From an uncultured Burkholderiales bacterium (GTDB lineage: Bacteria; Pseudomonadota; Gammaproteobacteria; Burkholderiales; Thiobacillaceae), in the NCBI GenBank assembly GCA_937949525.1, contig CALEDT010000050.1, positions 1-41,743 on the forward strand: a stretch of 41,743 bases of DNA, written 5' to 3'. Shown here piece by piece: positions 35,076 to 41,743 of the stretch. Position 1 is the first letter of the stretch, and every line of letters begins with the position of its first letter. A model generated the notes under the pieces. It was not told the origin of the DNA. It did not search any database and saw nothing but the letters and a program-made list of their open reading frames with translations. Made by a program: the position numbers and the translations under genes.

Positions 35076-36536
35076 ATGCCCGCGATGACCGCCATGCCCC
35101 TCCGTAGGTCGGCGTTCAGGCCGGCCATCCTCCCCGGCCTGCTGCTCGCCGCCACGGCGCTGCTGAGCGGCTGCGCCGCCACCGGCATCGACCGCCATGT
35201 GGAGGAAGTCGGCGCGTACGGCCGCGCGCAGCTCGGCGTCGAACCGCGCTGGCTGCGCGACGACGCGCAACGCGCCGAGGCACGCGCGACGGTCGACGCG
35301 CTGCTCGCCGAACCGCTCGCCATGGAGGATGCCGTGCGTATCGCCTTGGCCTATAGCCCGGCCTTTCAGGCCACGCTGAACGAGGCGTTGGCTACCGGTG
35401 CAAGCGCCGCGCAGGCGGCGCGCCCGGCCAATCCGTTGTTCGCCTTCGAGCGCCTGACGCGGTCGGTGCCCGGCGGCACCGACGTCGACATCGGCCGCAC
35501 GCTGTCGTTCGCGCTGTTCGACCTGTTGCTGCTGCCGCAGCGCCTGCGCTTGGCCGAGCATCGCCAAAGCCAGGCGCGCATCGCGACCTCGGCGGCGGCG
35601 ATACGCGCGGTGAGCGACGCGCGCCGCGCCTGGATCGAGGCGGTCGCCGACGAGCAGCGCGCGCGCTATGCCGAGGACGTGTACACCGCCGCCGAGGCCG
35701 GCGCCGAGCTGGCGCGGCGCATGCGCGCGGTGGGCAACTTCTCGCGTCTGCAACAGGCGCGAGAACAGGCCTTCCAAGCGGAAGCCGCCGCCGCGCTGAC
35801 GCGCGCCCGGCAGCAGGCGCTGGCCAGCCGCGAGGCGCTGGTGCGCACGCTCGGCCTGGATGCCGGGCAGGCCGAACGGCTGCGCCTGCCGGCGCATTTG
35901 CCCAAGGTGCCCGCCAACGCCGCGGCGGCCGACACCGTGGCGCGCGCGACGTTCGACGAGCGCCTCGACGTGCGCCTGGCGCGCGCCAACCTGGATGCGA
36001 CGGCGCGCGAGCTCGGCCTCACCCGCGTCACCCGCTACGTCGACGGGGTGCACGTCGCCGCCATGCGCAACAGCGAAACCGGCAAGTCGACGCAGCGCGG
36101 CTGGGAAATCGAACTGCCGCTGCCGCTGTTCGATTTCGGCGACGCCCGCGCAAGCAACGCCGAGGCCCACTATCTCGCCCGACTCAACCAGGTCGCGCAG
36201 GTCGCCGCCGAAGCCGCCTCGCAAACCCGCGAGGCACACGCCGCCCAGCTCGCCGCGCATGCCCTGGCGCACCACTACCAGGCGGAAGTCGTGCCGCTGC
36301 AACGCGCCATCACCGAGGAAATGCTGCTGCGCTACAACGGCATGCTCAGCAGTGTCTTCGACCTGCTTGCCGCCGCGCGCGCGCAGGCCGACAGCGTCAC
36401 GCGCGCGCTCGATGCACAACGCGACTTCTGGCTCGCCGACACGGCGCTGAGGGCGGCGCTACTGGGCGCGCCGTCCACGCCGCCGGCCCTGCAGGCCGCG
36501 ACCCCCGGAGCAGCCGCCTCCGGCGGCGGACACTGA
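35076..36536 (+). CDS. TolC-family outer-membrane lipoprotein (CusC-like)
   Basis: The protein of about 486 residues begins with a lipoprotein signal ending in LLSGC (cysteine 33) and continues with long helical hairpins rich in alanine and arginine. Two internal repeats typical of outer-membrane efflux proteins are visible: an E-D-A-V-R-I-A-L start and a later S-S-V-F-D-L-L-A-A-A-R near the end. It would form a trimeric channel. Three ATGs (35076, 35085, 35094) are possible; the first is listed. It lies 5 bases after the CusF-like stop. No periplasmic adaptor or RND pump gene accompanies it, so the rest of an efflux pump must be elsewhere or the protein works with the oxidase in another way. 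Confidence 0.85.
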   Translation: MPAMTAMPLRRSAFRPAILPGLLLAATALLSGCAATGIDRHVEEVGAYGRAQLGVEPRWLRDDAQRAEARATVDALLAEPLAMEDAVRIALAYSPAFQATLNEALATGASAAQAARPANPLFAFERLTRSVPGGTDVDIGRTLSFALFDLLLLPQRLRLAEHRQSQARIATSAAAIRAVSDARRAWIEAVADEQRARYAEDVYTAAEAGAELARRMRAVGNFSRLQQAREQAFQAEAAAALTRARQQALASREALVRTLGLDAGQAERLRLPAHLPKVPANAAAADTVARATFDERLDVRLARANLDATARELGLTRVTRYVDGVHVAAMRNSETGKSTQRGWEIELPLPLFDFGDARASNAEAHYLARLNQVAQVAAEAASQTREAHAAQLAAHALAHHYQAEVVPLQRAITEEMLLRYNGMLSSVFDLLAAARAQADSVTRALDAQRDFWLADTALRAALLGAPSTPPALQAATPGAAASGGGH

Positions 36537-36562
36537 CCCCGGAACCAGGAGATTCCCCCGAC

Positions 36563-37936
36563 ATGACCTCCCGCCGCCAGTTTCTCACCGGAGCCGGCCT
36601 CGTCGGCGTCGCCGCCGTCAGCCGTAGCGCGCTCGCCGCGCTGCCGGAACCGATCATCCAGACCGGCGCCGACACGCAACCGCCGCTGGCGCCGCCGGAA
36701 GGCCAGGACTACAACCCGGTGGTCACCCTCAACGGCTGGACCGCGCCGTGGCGCATGAACCATGGCGTCAAGGAATTCCACCTGGTCGCCGAGCCGGTCG
36801 AGCGCGAGATCGCCCCCGGCATGGTCGCGCGCCTGTGGGGCTACAACGGCCAGTCGCCCGGCCCCACCATCGAGGTGGTGGAGGGCGACCGCCTGCGCAT
36901 CTTCGTCACCAATCGCCTGCCCGAGCACACTTCCATCCACTGGCACGGCCAGCGCCTACCCAACGGCATGGACGGCGTCGGCGGCCTGACGCAGCCGCAG
37001 ATTCCGGCCGGCAAGACCTTCGTCTACGAGTTCGTCGCGCGCCGCCCCGGCACCTTCATGTACCACCCGCACGCCGACGAAATGACGCAGATGGCGATGG
37101 GCATGATGGGCTTCTGGGTCACCCACCCGCGCGACCCGCACCCGCTGATCGCGCGCGCCGACCGCGATTTCTGCTTCCTGCTCAACGCCTTCGACATCGA
37201 ACCGGGGAGCTACACGCCCAAGGTCAACACCATGCTCGACTTCAACCTGTGGACCTGGAACAGCCGCGCCTTCCCCGGCATCGACACGCTCAACGTGCGC
37301 CTGGGCGACCGCGTGCGCGTGCGCATCGGCAACCTGACCATGACCAACCACCCCATCCACCTGCACGGCCACGAGTTCGAGATCACCGGCACCGACGGCG
37401 GGCCGACGCCGCTGACCGCGCGCTGGCCGGAGATCACCGTCGACGTCGCGGTCGGCCAGATGCGGCAGATCGAATTCATCGCCGATGAACCCGGCGACTG
37501 GGCCATGCACTGCCACAAGTCCCACCACGTGATGAACGCCATGGGCCACGACGTGCCGACCATGATCGGCGTCGACCATCGCGGCGTGGTCGAGAAGATT
37601 CAGAAACTCGTGCCCGACTACATGGTGATGGGCGAGCGCGGCATGGCCGACATGGGCGAGATGGAAATGCCGCTGCCGGAGAACACCCTGCCGATGATGA
37701 CCGGCCACGGCCCGTTCGGGCCGCTGGAGATGGGCGGCATGTTCACCGTGCTGAAGGTGCGCGCCGAGCAGGCGCCGGGCGACTATTCCGATCCCGGCTG
37801 GTTCGCGCACCCCGAGGGCACGGTGGCGCACGAATGGCGCGGCGACACGCCAACCGCCGCGCGCGCCGGAGCAGCCGAAGGCGAAGCCGCCTTCCGCGCG
37901 CGCAAGCCGGACGGGCATGGCGGTCATCCGCATTGA
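36563..37936 (+). CDS. TAT-exported multicopper oxidase
   Basis: The 457-residue protein has a twin-arginine signal (TSRRQFLTGAGLVGVAAVS) and all four copper-binding motifs: H126-W-H128, H168-P-H170, HPIHLHGH (263-270), and H316-C-H-x3-H322-x4-M327. The last gives the type-1 copper site with a methionine ligand. It resembles CueO/CopA-type enzymes that oxidise copper(I) to the less toxic copper(II), though it is short for CopA. A methionine-rich stretch near residues 355-390 (MADMGEMEMPLP, LPMMTGHG) may bind substrate copper, as the methionine-rich segment of CueO does. It follows the TolC-like gene by 26 bases. Metal oxidase activity is inferred; laccase-like activity cannot be excluded. Confidence 0.92.
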   Translation: MTSRRQFLTGAGLVGVAAVSRSALAALPEPIIQTGADTQPPLAPPEGQDYNPVVTLNGWTAPWRMNHGVKEFHLVAEPVEREIAPGMVARLWGYNGQSPGPTIEVVEGDRLRIFVTNRLPEHTSIHWHGQRLPNGMDGVGGLTQPQIPAGKTFVYEFVARRPGTFMYHPHADEMTQMAMGMMGFWVTHPRDPHPLIARADRDFCFLLNAFDIEPGSYTPKVNTMLDFNLWTWNSRAFPGIDTLNVRLGDRVRVRIGNLTMTNHPIHLHGHEFEITGTDGGPTPLTARWPEITVDVAVGQMRQIEFIADEPGDWAMHCHKSHHVMNAMGHDVPTMIGVDHRGVVEKIQKLVPDYMVMGERGMADMGEMEMPLPENTLPMMTGHGPFGPLEMGGMFTVLKVRAEQAPGDYSDPGWFAHPEGTVAHEWRGDTPTAARAGAAEGEAAFRARKPDGHGGHPH

Positions 37937-37997
37937 ACGCATGCGGGAGCGGGTGCTCTTCCCCAAACGACACGACAACGCTTTTCTGGAGCCCAAC

Positions 37998-38504
37998 ATG
38001 CGCCGCAAAAAATTCCCCTTACCCCACGCCATCGCAGCCCTATTCGCGCTATCCCTCACGCTGGCCATATCCCCAGCCCGCGCCCACGGCCCCCACCAGC
38101 ACCGCGCCACCGCGCCAGTCATGGAACAACAGCCCTGGGGCATCGCCGGCGACCCCGCCAGGGTCAAGCGCGAGATCGTCATCCGCATGACCGACGACAT
38201 GCGCTTCAGCCCCGACCGGGTGCGCGTGCGGTTGAATGAAACCGTGCGCTTCGTGATCCGCAACGACGGCGCCATGCTGCACGAGATGGTCATCGGCACG
38301 CGCGCGGTGCTCGACGCGCACGCCGCGCTGATGCTCAAGTTCCCGGACATGGAACATGACGAGCCCTACATGGCGCACGTCGAGCCCGGCCAGAGCGGCG
38401 CGATCGTCTGGCATTTCAACCGCGTCGGCGAATTCGACTTCGCCTGCCTGATCCCCGGCCATTACCAGGCCGGCATGGTCGGCCGCATCGTCGTCGAGCG
38501 CTAA
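37998..38504 (+). CDS. Periplasmic cupredoxin (plastocyanin/azurin-like)
   Basis: The 168-residue protein has a Sec signal (AIAALFALSLTLAISPARA), a histidine-rich mature N-terminus (HGPHQH) and a single cupredoxin domain. Type-1 copper ligands are H95 in MLHEMVIG, then C150, H155 and M160 in FACLIPGHYQAGM. Such proteins (CopI-like) accompany multicopper oxidases and aid copper tolerance or carry electrons. The start at 37998 is chosen because it follows CTGGAG and gives a proper signal; a longer frame from 37917 overlaps the oxidase gene. It closes the copper operon, 61 bases after the oxidase. It could also be an electron acceptor for periplasmic dehydrogenases, which is speculative. Confidence 0.9.
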   Translation: MRRKKFPLPHAIAALFALSLTLAISPARAHGPHQHRATAPVMEQQPWGIAGDPARVKREIVIRMTDDMRFSPDRVRVRLNETVRFVIRNDGAMLHEMVIGTRAVLDAHAALMLKFPDMEHDEPYMAHVEPGQSGAIVWHFNRVGEFDFACLIPGHYQAGMVGRIVVER

Positions 38505-38546
38505 ACTTGTCAAGAGAGCCCATCCTGAAAACCCTGCTCACCAACA

Positions 38547-38744
38547 TTAAATGGGGACAGACCACGATTTCCCCGGCACAGGTCGATGTCGGCGCTGGCT
38601 GCTCGCGCGGGGTGTCGGCTGGACCGTCCGGGCTGGGACGTGGGCAAGGCGTAAAGTGCTCGGCACGAATATCGCGGTTTTTCCCTGATGTTCTTCAGCA
38701 GAGGTGACAACGCTGCGCGGTAATCGTGGTCTGTCCCTTATTTT
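38547..38744. mobile_element. Short non-coding element bounded by inverted copies of the RAYT-associated repeat
   Basis: A copy of the repeat containing GGGACAGACCACGATT is at 38547-38570 (plus orientation), and an inverted copy is at 38722-38744. About 150 bases lie between them with no convincing gene. The same repeat in the same inverted arrangement flanks the tyrosine transposase gene at 39520. This short version looks like a non-autonomous derivative mobilised by that transposase or a relative. It fills most of the 311-base gap between the cupredoxin and vapB genes. Confidence 0.65.
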
Positions 38745-38759
38745 GCTCTTATTGTGCGC

Positions 38760-38787
38760 TTAATGTTTTCCGCTGATGATATATACT
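38760..38787 (+). promoter_or_regulatory. Possible vapBC promoter
   Basis: TTAATG (38760-38765) and TATACT (38782-38787) could serve as -35 and -10 elements with a 16-base spacer, in a locally AT-rich stretch 29 bases before vapB. Match and position are reasonable but short motifs of this kind arise by chance. Confidence 0.3.
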
Positions 38788-38815
38788 TGGACTATGCTTT
38801 TTTGAAAATTCCGCC

Positions 38816-39046
38816 ATGCAAACCGCCAAGCTCTTCACCAACGGCCGCAGTCAAGCCGTGCGCCTGCCCAAAGCCTTTCGTTTCGAAGGCATCCAGGAAG
38901 TGATGATCGAACGGGATGGCGATGCGGTCATCCTGCGCCCGCCACCCCGCCCAAGCATCGAACGGCTCATTTCGGCTCTGGATGCGTTTGGAGACTTCCC
39001 GGACCGGGAACAACCTGACCGTTCGGACCGACGGGAAGGCTGGTGA
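38816..39046 (+). CDS. vapB: VapB-type antitoxin
   Basis: The 76-residue protein starts MQTAKLFTNGRSQAVRLPKAF, the swapped-hairpin (AbrB-like) DNA-binding domain of VapB antitoxins. An extended C-terminus (PPRPSIERLISALDAFGDF) follows, which would wrap around the toxin. Six bases separate it from vapC. VapB neutralises the VapC RNase and, with it, represses its own operon. The module lies between the two repeat-bounded elements, which suggests acquisition near or through repeat-mediated events. Confidence 0.93.
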   Translation: MQTAKLFTNGRSQAVRLPKAFRFEGIQEVMIERDGDAVILRPPPRPSIERLISALDAFGDFPDREQPDRSDRREGW

Positions 39047-39052
39047 CGTGCG

Positions 39053-39451
39053 ATGCGCTATCTGCTCGACACCAACATCTGCATCTACGCCATCAAGCAA
39101 CGCCCGGCCCAAGTCGTCGCCCGACTGCGCGAACACGCCGCGCAAGGTCTGGGAATTTCCAGTGTCAGCGTTGCCGAACTGTTCTTCGGCGCGGCAAAAA
39201 GCGGCTCCAGCAACAACCTGGCTGCGCTGCGCCAGTTCCTGGAGCCGCTGGAGATCGCCGACTTCGACCTAGCGGCAGCGGAAGTCTACGGCCGGAGTCG
39301 CTTGGCCCTGGAGCAGGCCGGCACACCCATCGGCCCCTTGGATACGTTGATCGCCGCCCACGCCATGGCCCTCGACGTCACGTTGGTGACCAACAACACG
39401 CGCGAGTTCGAGCGGGTTCCGGGTCTGAAAGTGGCGAACTGGGCGGCATAA
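39053..39451 (+). CDS. vapC: VapC-type PIN-domain toxin RNase
   Basis: The 132-residue protein is a PIN-domain endoribonuclease. The acidic metal-binding residues are visible: D6 (LLDTNICIY), E42 (SVAELFFG) and D97 (PLDTLIAAHA). The late VTNNTREFERVPGL stretch is typical of VapC close relatives that cut initiator tRNA. All key residues are present, so it should be active when free of VapB. It ends 6 bases before the repeat at 39457. Confidence 0.94.
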   Translation: MRYLLDTNICIYAIKQRPAQVVARLREHAAQGLGISSVSVAELFFGAAKSGSSNNLAALRQFLEPLEIADFDLAAAEVYGRSRLALEQAGTPIGPLDTLIAAHAMALDVTLVTNNTREFERVPGLKVANWAA

Positions 39452-39519
39452 ATGCATAAATGGGGACAGACCACGATTTCAGATAAAATCCGACGAGCCT
39501 CACGCACCGGATCGCCACC

Positions 39520-40236
39520 ATGCCCCGTCGCCCCCGCCTCTATCTACCCAATGTTCCGCTCCACATCATCCAGCGCGGCAACAATCGCCAGGCGTGTTTC
39601 TTCGCCGATGAAGACTACCGGTTTTATCTCGACAAACTGGCGTGGGCATCCTGCCAGGCGGGATGTCAAATCCATGCCTACGCGCTCATGACCAACCATG
39701 TTCATCTGCTGGTTACGTCGAACCAGTCGCAAGGGGTTGGCGACATGATGAAAATGCTTGGCCAGCGCTATGTGCAATACGTCAACCGCGCATACCGGCG
39801 TAGCGGCACACTCTGGGAAGGGCGTTTTCGCTCCTGCCTGATCCAGGAGGACACGTATCTGCTGACCTGCATGCGCTACATCGAACTCAACCCGGTCCGC
39901 GCCGGCATGGTCGCGCATCCGGGCGACTACCCCTGGTCCAGCGATCGCGGCAATGCGGGGGGCGAAACCAACGACCTGCTGACCCCACATCCGCTCTACC
40001 TCTCGCTTGGCCACGACGAAACCGCGCGCCAAACGGCTTATCGCGAGATCTTCCGTCACGAACTGGACCCCGACATGGTCGACCAAATACGCTCGGCGAC
40101 CAATGGCAATTTCGCCCTCGGGAACAACCGTTTCAGCGACGAAATCAGCCGCGCGCTCGGTCGTCGCGCCACCCCCGGAAAAGCCGGCAGGCCGCGCAAG
40201 GCGAGCAAACCGGAAACGGCCGAATTGTTTGAGTAG
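39520..40236 (+). CDS. REP-associated tyrosine transposase (RAYT, Y1/IS200-like)
   Basis: The 238-residue protein has the Y1 transposase fold: PLHIIQRGNNRQACFF at the start, the metal-binding H60-V-H62 in ALMTNHVHLLV, GTLWEGRFRS near 97-104, and the catalytic-tyrosine region RYIELNPVRAGMV (tyrosine 120). These match RAYT proteins that mobilise or maintain short REP-type repeats by single-strand cleavage. The basic C-terminal tail (GRRATPGKAGRPRKASK) fits DNA binding. It is flanked by inverted copies of a repeat also found at 38547 and 38722. All key residues appear intact, so it could be active. Confidence 0.93.
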   Translation: MPRRPRLYLPNVPLHIIQRGNNRQACFFADEDYRFYLDKLAWASCQAGCQIHAYALMTNHVHLLVTSNQSQGVGDMMKMLGQRYVQYVNRAYRRSGTLWEGRFRSCLIQEDTYLLTCMRYIELNPVRAGMVAHPGDYPWSSDRGNAGGETNDLLTPHPLYLSLGHDETARQTAYREIFRHELDPDMVDQIRSATNGNFALGNNRFSDEISRALGRRATPGKAGRPRKASKPETAELFE

Positions 40237-40343
40237 GCCTCATCGAGTGTGATGGTGGGCGGCACATCACTCCATACCCCCTTGACTACCGCACTTTGCG
40301 GGACGCACCTGTCCACTTTATCCCGGATGACCTAACCACGGAA

Positions 40344-40472
40344 GTGGGTGGGCTACGCGCGGAAATCCGTGAAATGCGCGCGGAAACGATGGGTGAAATC
40401 CGATTGAATCGCTGGATGCTGGCCGCGATGATCGCCTTGGCCGTGGCCAACTGGGCCAAGCAATTCTTTTGA
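40344..40472 (+). pseudogene. Possible 3' remnant of a small coiled-coil/membrane-anchored protein gene
   Basis: The frame reads VGGLRAEIREMRAETMGEI then RLNRWMLAAMIALAVANWAKQ: a heptad-like charged helix followed by a hydrophobic segment. Such short coiled-coil plus membrane-anchor tails are common in small bacterial proteins. The frame stays open upstream to about 40235 without an ATG, so it looks like a gene that lost its 5' end, perhaps when the RAYT element arrived. A GTG at 40344 could start a 42-residue peptide. The surrounding gap (40237-40632) otherwise holds the element end and a terminator. Confidence 0.35.
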
Positions 40473-40570
40473 GCCGTGATGCTCTACGACACACAGAAGG
40501 TCTATCGACGCTTTTGCGAAGCCGGGAAGAGCACATTTAATCGTGGTCTGTCCCCTATTTTTCTATTTTT

Positions 40571-40606
40571 CCAAAACAAAACGGGCGCGGCTTGCGCCGC
40601 GCCCGT
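40571..40606 (-). terminator. Intrinsic terminator of the porin gene
   Basis: On the minus strand ACGGGCGCGGC and GCCGCGCCCGT form a perfect 11-bp stem with a 4-base loop, followed by TTTTGTTTTGG. It lies 27 bases beyond the porin stop, a textbook rho-independent terminator. Confidence 0.9.
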
Positions 40607-40632
40607 TCAGGCTTCCTGCTGGTTGAACCAGA

Positions 40633-41679
40633 TTAGAAGGTGTGACGCACTTGCACGCCCCAGGCGTTGGTGGCGCCAGTAGTGTTGTTCTTCACTTTGT
40701 CGGTGGTGTAGGCGATGCCGGCCGAAGTCCGCTTGGACAGGCTGTAGTCCGCACCCAAGGAGAACTTGGTGCCATCATTGTTGGCGGTGGTCTTGTCGTC
40801 CACCTGACCATACTGCGCCTTCAGGGCGATCGGGCCCATGGTGTGCACGCCGTTGATCAGCCAGGACTTGCGATCCAGCAGCTTGGTGCCGTTCGGGTTC
40901 TTGCCATCCACGTCCTCATAAATGAAGCCGACGCGGGTGTCGCCGAAGCTGTAACCCAGACCGAGCTTCCAGGCCGGAGTCTTCTCGATGGTGCCAGCAG
41001 CTTGAGTGGTATGCAAATCCTCGACCTTCTGGTAGGCCAGAGTCGCAAAGATCGGACCGTTGGCGTAGGTACCCGACAGGGAGACGGCGTCGGCAGTCTT
41101 GTTGCCTTCGTTATCGCCGGCGGGGGCGTTGCGGTTGGTCATGACCATCGCGGCCGCGAAGCTGAAGCCGCTGAAATTCGGCGAAATGTAGGCAACGGCG
41201 TTGTTGCTGCGGTGATCATGCGTGGATTGAACCAGATCGACGAAACCGTCTTTGCCGGTTGTGCCCAAGGCGCCGCCATCACCGTTGTAGTCGGCCACGG
41301 TGTCCGAGAACGGGTCCAGACGGCCGGTGGACAGCTTGTAGGGGGTGTCATGACGGCCGACCAGCACGGTACCGAAGCCGCCGGACAGGCCGACGAAGCT
41401 GTTGCGACCGGCAAGGGTGGCGCCACCGATACCATCCGTGTTACCGCTGATGGACTGCTCGATCTGCCAGATGCCCTTCAGGCCGCCGCCGAGATCTTCG
41501 GAGCCCTTGAAGCCGATGAAGGACTGACGGTCGGTAACCTGCGGGGTCACGTTGGTGCCGTTGCTGTCCTCGATGGACACGTTCAGACGGCCGTACACAT
41601 CCACGTTGGCGGTCGCGGCGAAAGCGGCGGGGGCGGCGAAGGTGCCGGCAACAGCCAGGGCGATCAGGGATTTCTTCAT
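40633..41679 (-). CDS. Outer-membrane general porin (betaproteobacterial type)
   Basis: The 348-residue protein has a Sec signal (MKKSLIALAVAGTFAAPAAFA) and begins its barrel with ATANVDVYGRLNVSIE, the usual start of neisserial/burkholderial trimeric porins. Repeated amphipathic strands follow (GFKGSEDLGGGLKGIWQIE, RNSFVGLSGGFGTVLVGRHDTP). It ends with RHTF, the terminal phenylalanine needed for assembly. It would form a 16-stranded trimeric diffusion channel. GGAGT is placed well before the ATG at 41679. The 64 bases beyond it in the window show no clear promoter. The porin supports a betaproteobacterial origin; it is probably not functionally tied to the arsenic genes. Confidence 0.95.
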   Translation of the reverse strand: MKKSLIALAVAGTFAAPAAFAATANVDVYGRLNVSIEDSNGTNVTPQVTDRQSFIGFKGSEDLGGGLKGIWQIEQSISGNTDGIGGATLAGRNSFVGLSGGFGTVLVGRHDTPYKLSTGRLDPFSDTVADYNGDGGALGTTGKDGFVDLVQSTHDHRSNNAVAYISPNFSGFSFAAAMVMTNRNAPAGDNEGNKTADAVSLSGTYANGPIFATLAYQKVEDLHTTQAAGTIEKTPAWKLGLGYSFGDTRVGFIYEDVDGKNPNGTKLLDRKSWLINGVHTMGPIALKAQYGQVDDKTTANNDGTKFSLGADYSLSKRTSAGIAYTTDKVKNNTTGATNAWGVQVRHTF

Positions 41680-41743
41680 GTTGATACTCCTATCAGGGTT
41701 GTTTCAATCCACCGAGGGCTCGGTTTCCCTTGCCCCCGCCCTT

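Larger units (their letters stand above)
39457..40560. mobile_element. RAYT-type element: transposase gene flanked by inverted repeat copies
   Basis: A repeat copy at 39457-39479 (GGGGACAGACCACGATT in plus orientation) and an inverted copy at 40539-40560 bound the tyrosine transposase gene and about 300 downstream bases. The two copies match over at least 20 positions with one difference. This is the long, gene-bearing version of the 38547-38744 element. Whether the ends are the true cleavage sites is not known. Confidence 0.7.

Noticed and set aside
38507-38707. A 66-codon frame after the cupredoxin gene
   Set aside because: It runs through the repeat element, has no ribosome-binding site and no recognisable sequence.
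38816-39451. vapBC as cargo of a defined composite transposon
   Set aside because: The repeats on both sides are arranged as two closed inverted pairs that do not include vapBC. Without a target duplication or comparative data a composite is only a possibility.

Overview
The window looks like a chromosomal segment from an arsenite- and sulfur-oxidising betaproteobacterium. This is inferred from the high GC content, a betaproteobacterial-type general porin, an Aio arsenite oxidase with its AioXSR sensory system, a flavocytochrome c sulfide dehydrogenase pair, a DsrC-like protein, and several periplasmic electron-transfer and disulfide proteins. No rRNA, tRNA or CRISPR array was seen.

Layout. 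(1) 1-4491: tail of a molybdenum-enzyme operon: the last 29 codons of a probable catalytic subunit, a four-cluster ferredoxin, an NrfD/PsrC-type membrane subunit, a TorD-like chaperone, an unknown protein and a small secreted protein. (2) 4543-6531: a CysB-like regulator divergent from a DsrC-like protein that lacks the canonical cysteines, then an ECF sigma factor of SigZ type. (3) 6630-14682: moaA, the arsenite oxidase genes aioB-aioA, and divergently aioX-aioS-aioR. (4) 14940-17744: a Crp/Fnr regulator followed by fccA- and fccB-like genes. (5) 17968-23967: a second molybdenum-enzyme operon: TAT-exported catalytic subunit, ferredoxin, dihaem cytochrome c, chaperone and a large polyferredoxin. 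(6) 23990-25984 (minus): CcdA, thioredoxin, DsbB and a paralogue of the secreted protein at 4087. (7) 26186-31989: a Fic protein, a second X-S-R sensory set (PhnD-like binding protein, histidine kinase, NtrC-type regulator) and a secreted metallopeptidase. (8) 32011-38504: a CusRS-like pair and a copper-handling operon (CusF-like, TolC-like, multicopper oxidase, cupredoxin). (9) 38547-40560: two repeat-bounded segments, the second holding a REP-type tyrosine transposase, with a VapBC module between them. (10) 40633-41679: a porin.

How the parts fit. Two near-identical -24/-12 (sigma-54) promoters, upstream of aioBA and of the Crp/Fnr gene, are each preceded by a pair of 16-bp GTnAC-N6-GTnAC motifs exactly 43 bp apart. 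This suggests that AioR controls both. A Crp/Fnr-type box, TTGAT-N4-CTCAA, occurs between the two motifs at aioBA and again in front of the fccAB-like genes. The island therefore reads as a feed-forward circuit: AioXSR senses arsenite and activates both aioBA and the Crp/Fnr gene, and the Crp/Fnr protein tunes aioBA and links it to fccAB. MoaA would supply molybdenum cofactor, and the chaperone and thiol-redox genes would mature the periplasmic enzymes.

The most interesting candidates are this dual arsenic/sulfur regulatory circuit, the unassigned molybdoenzyme complex at 17968-23967, the second X-S-R system whose binding protein lacks the AioX cysteine, and the paralogous secreted family found beside both molybdoenzyme clusters. 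Substrates of both molybdoenzymes are unassigned; all functional calls rest on reading motifs by eye.
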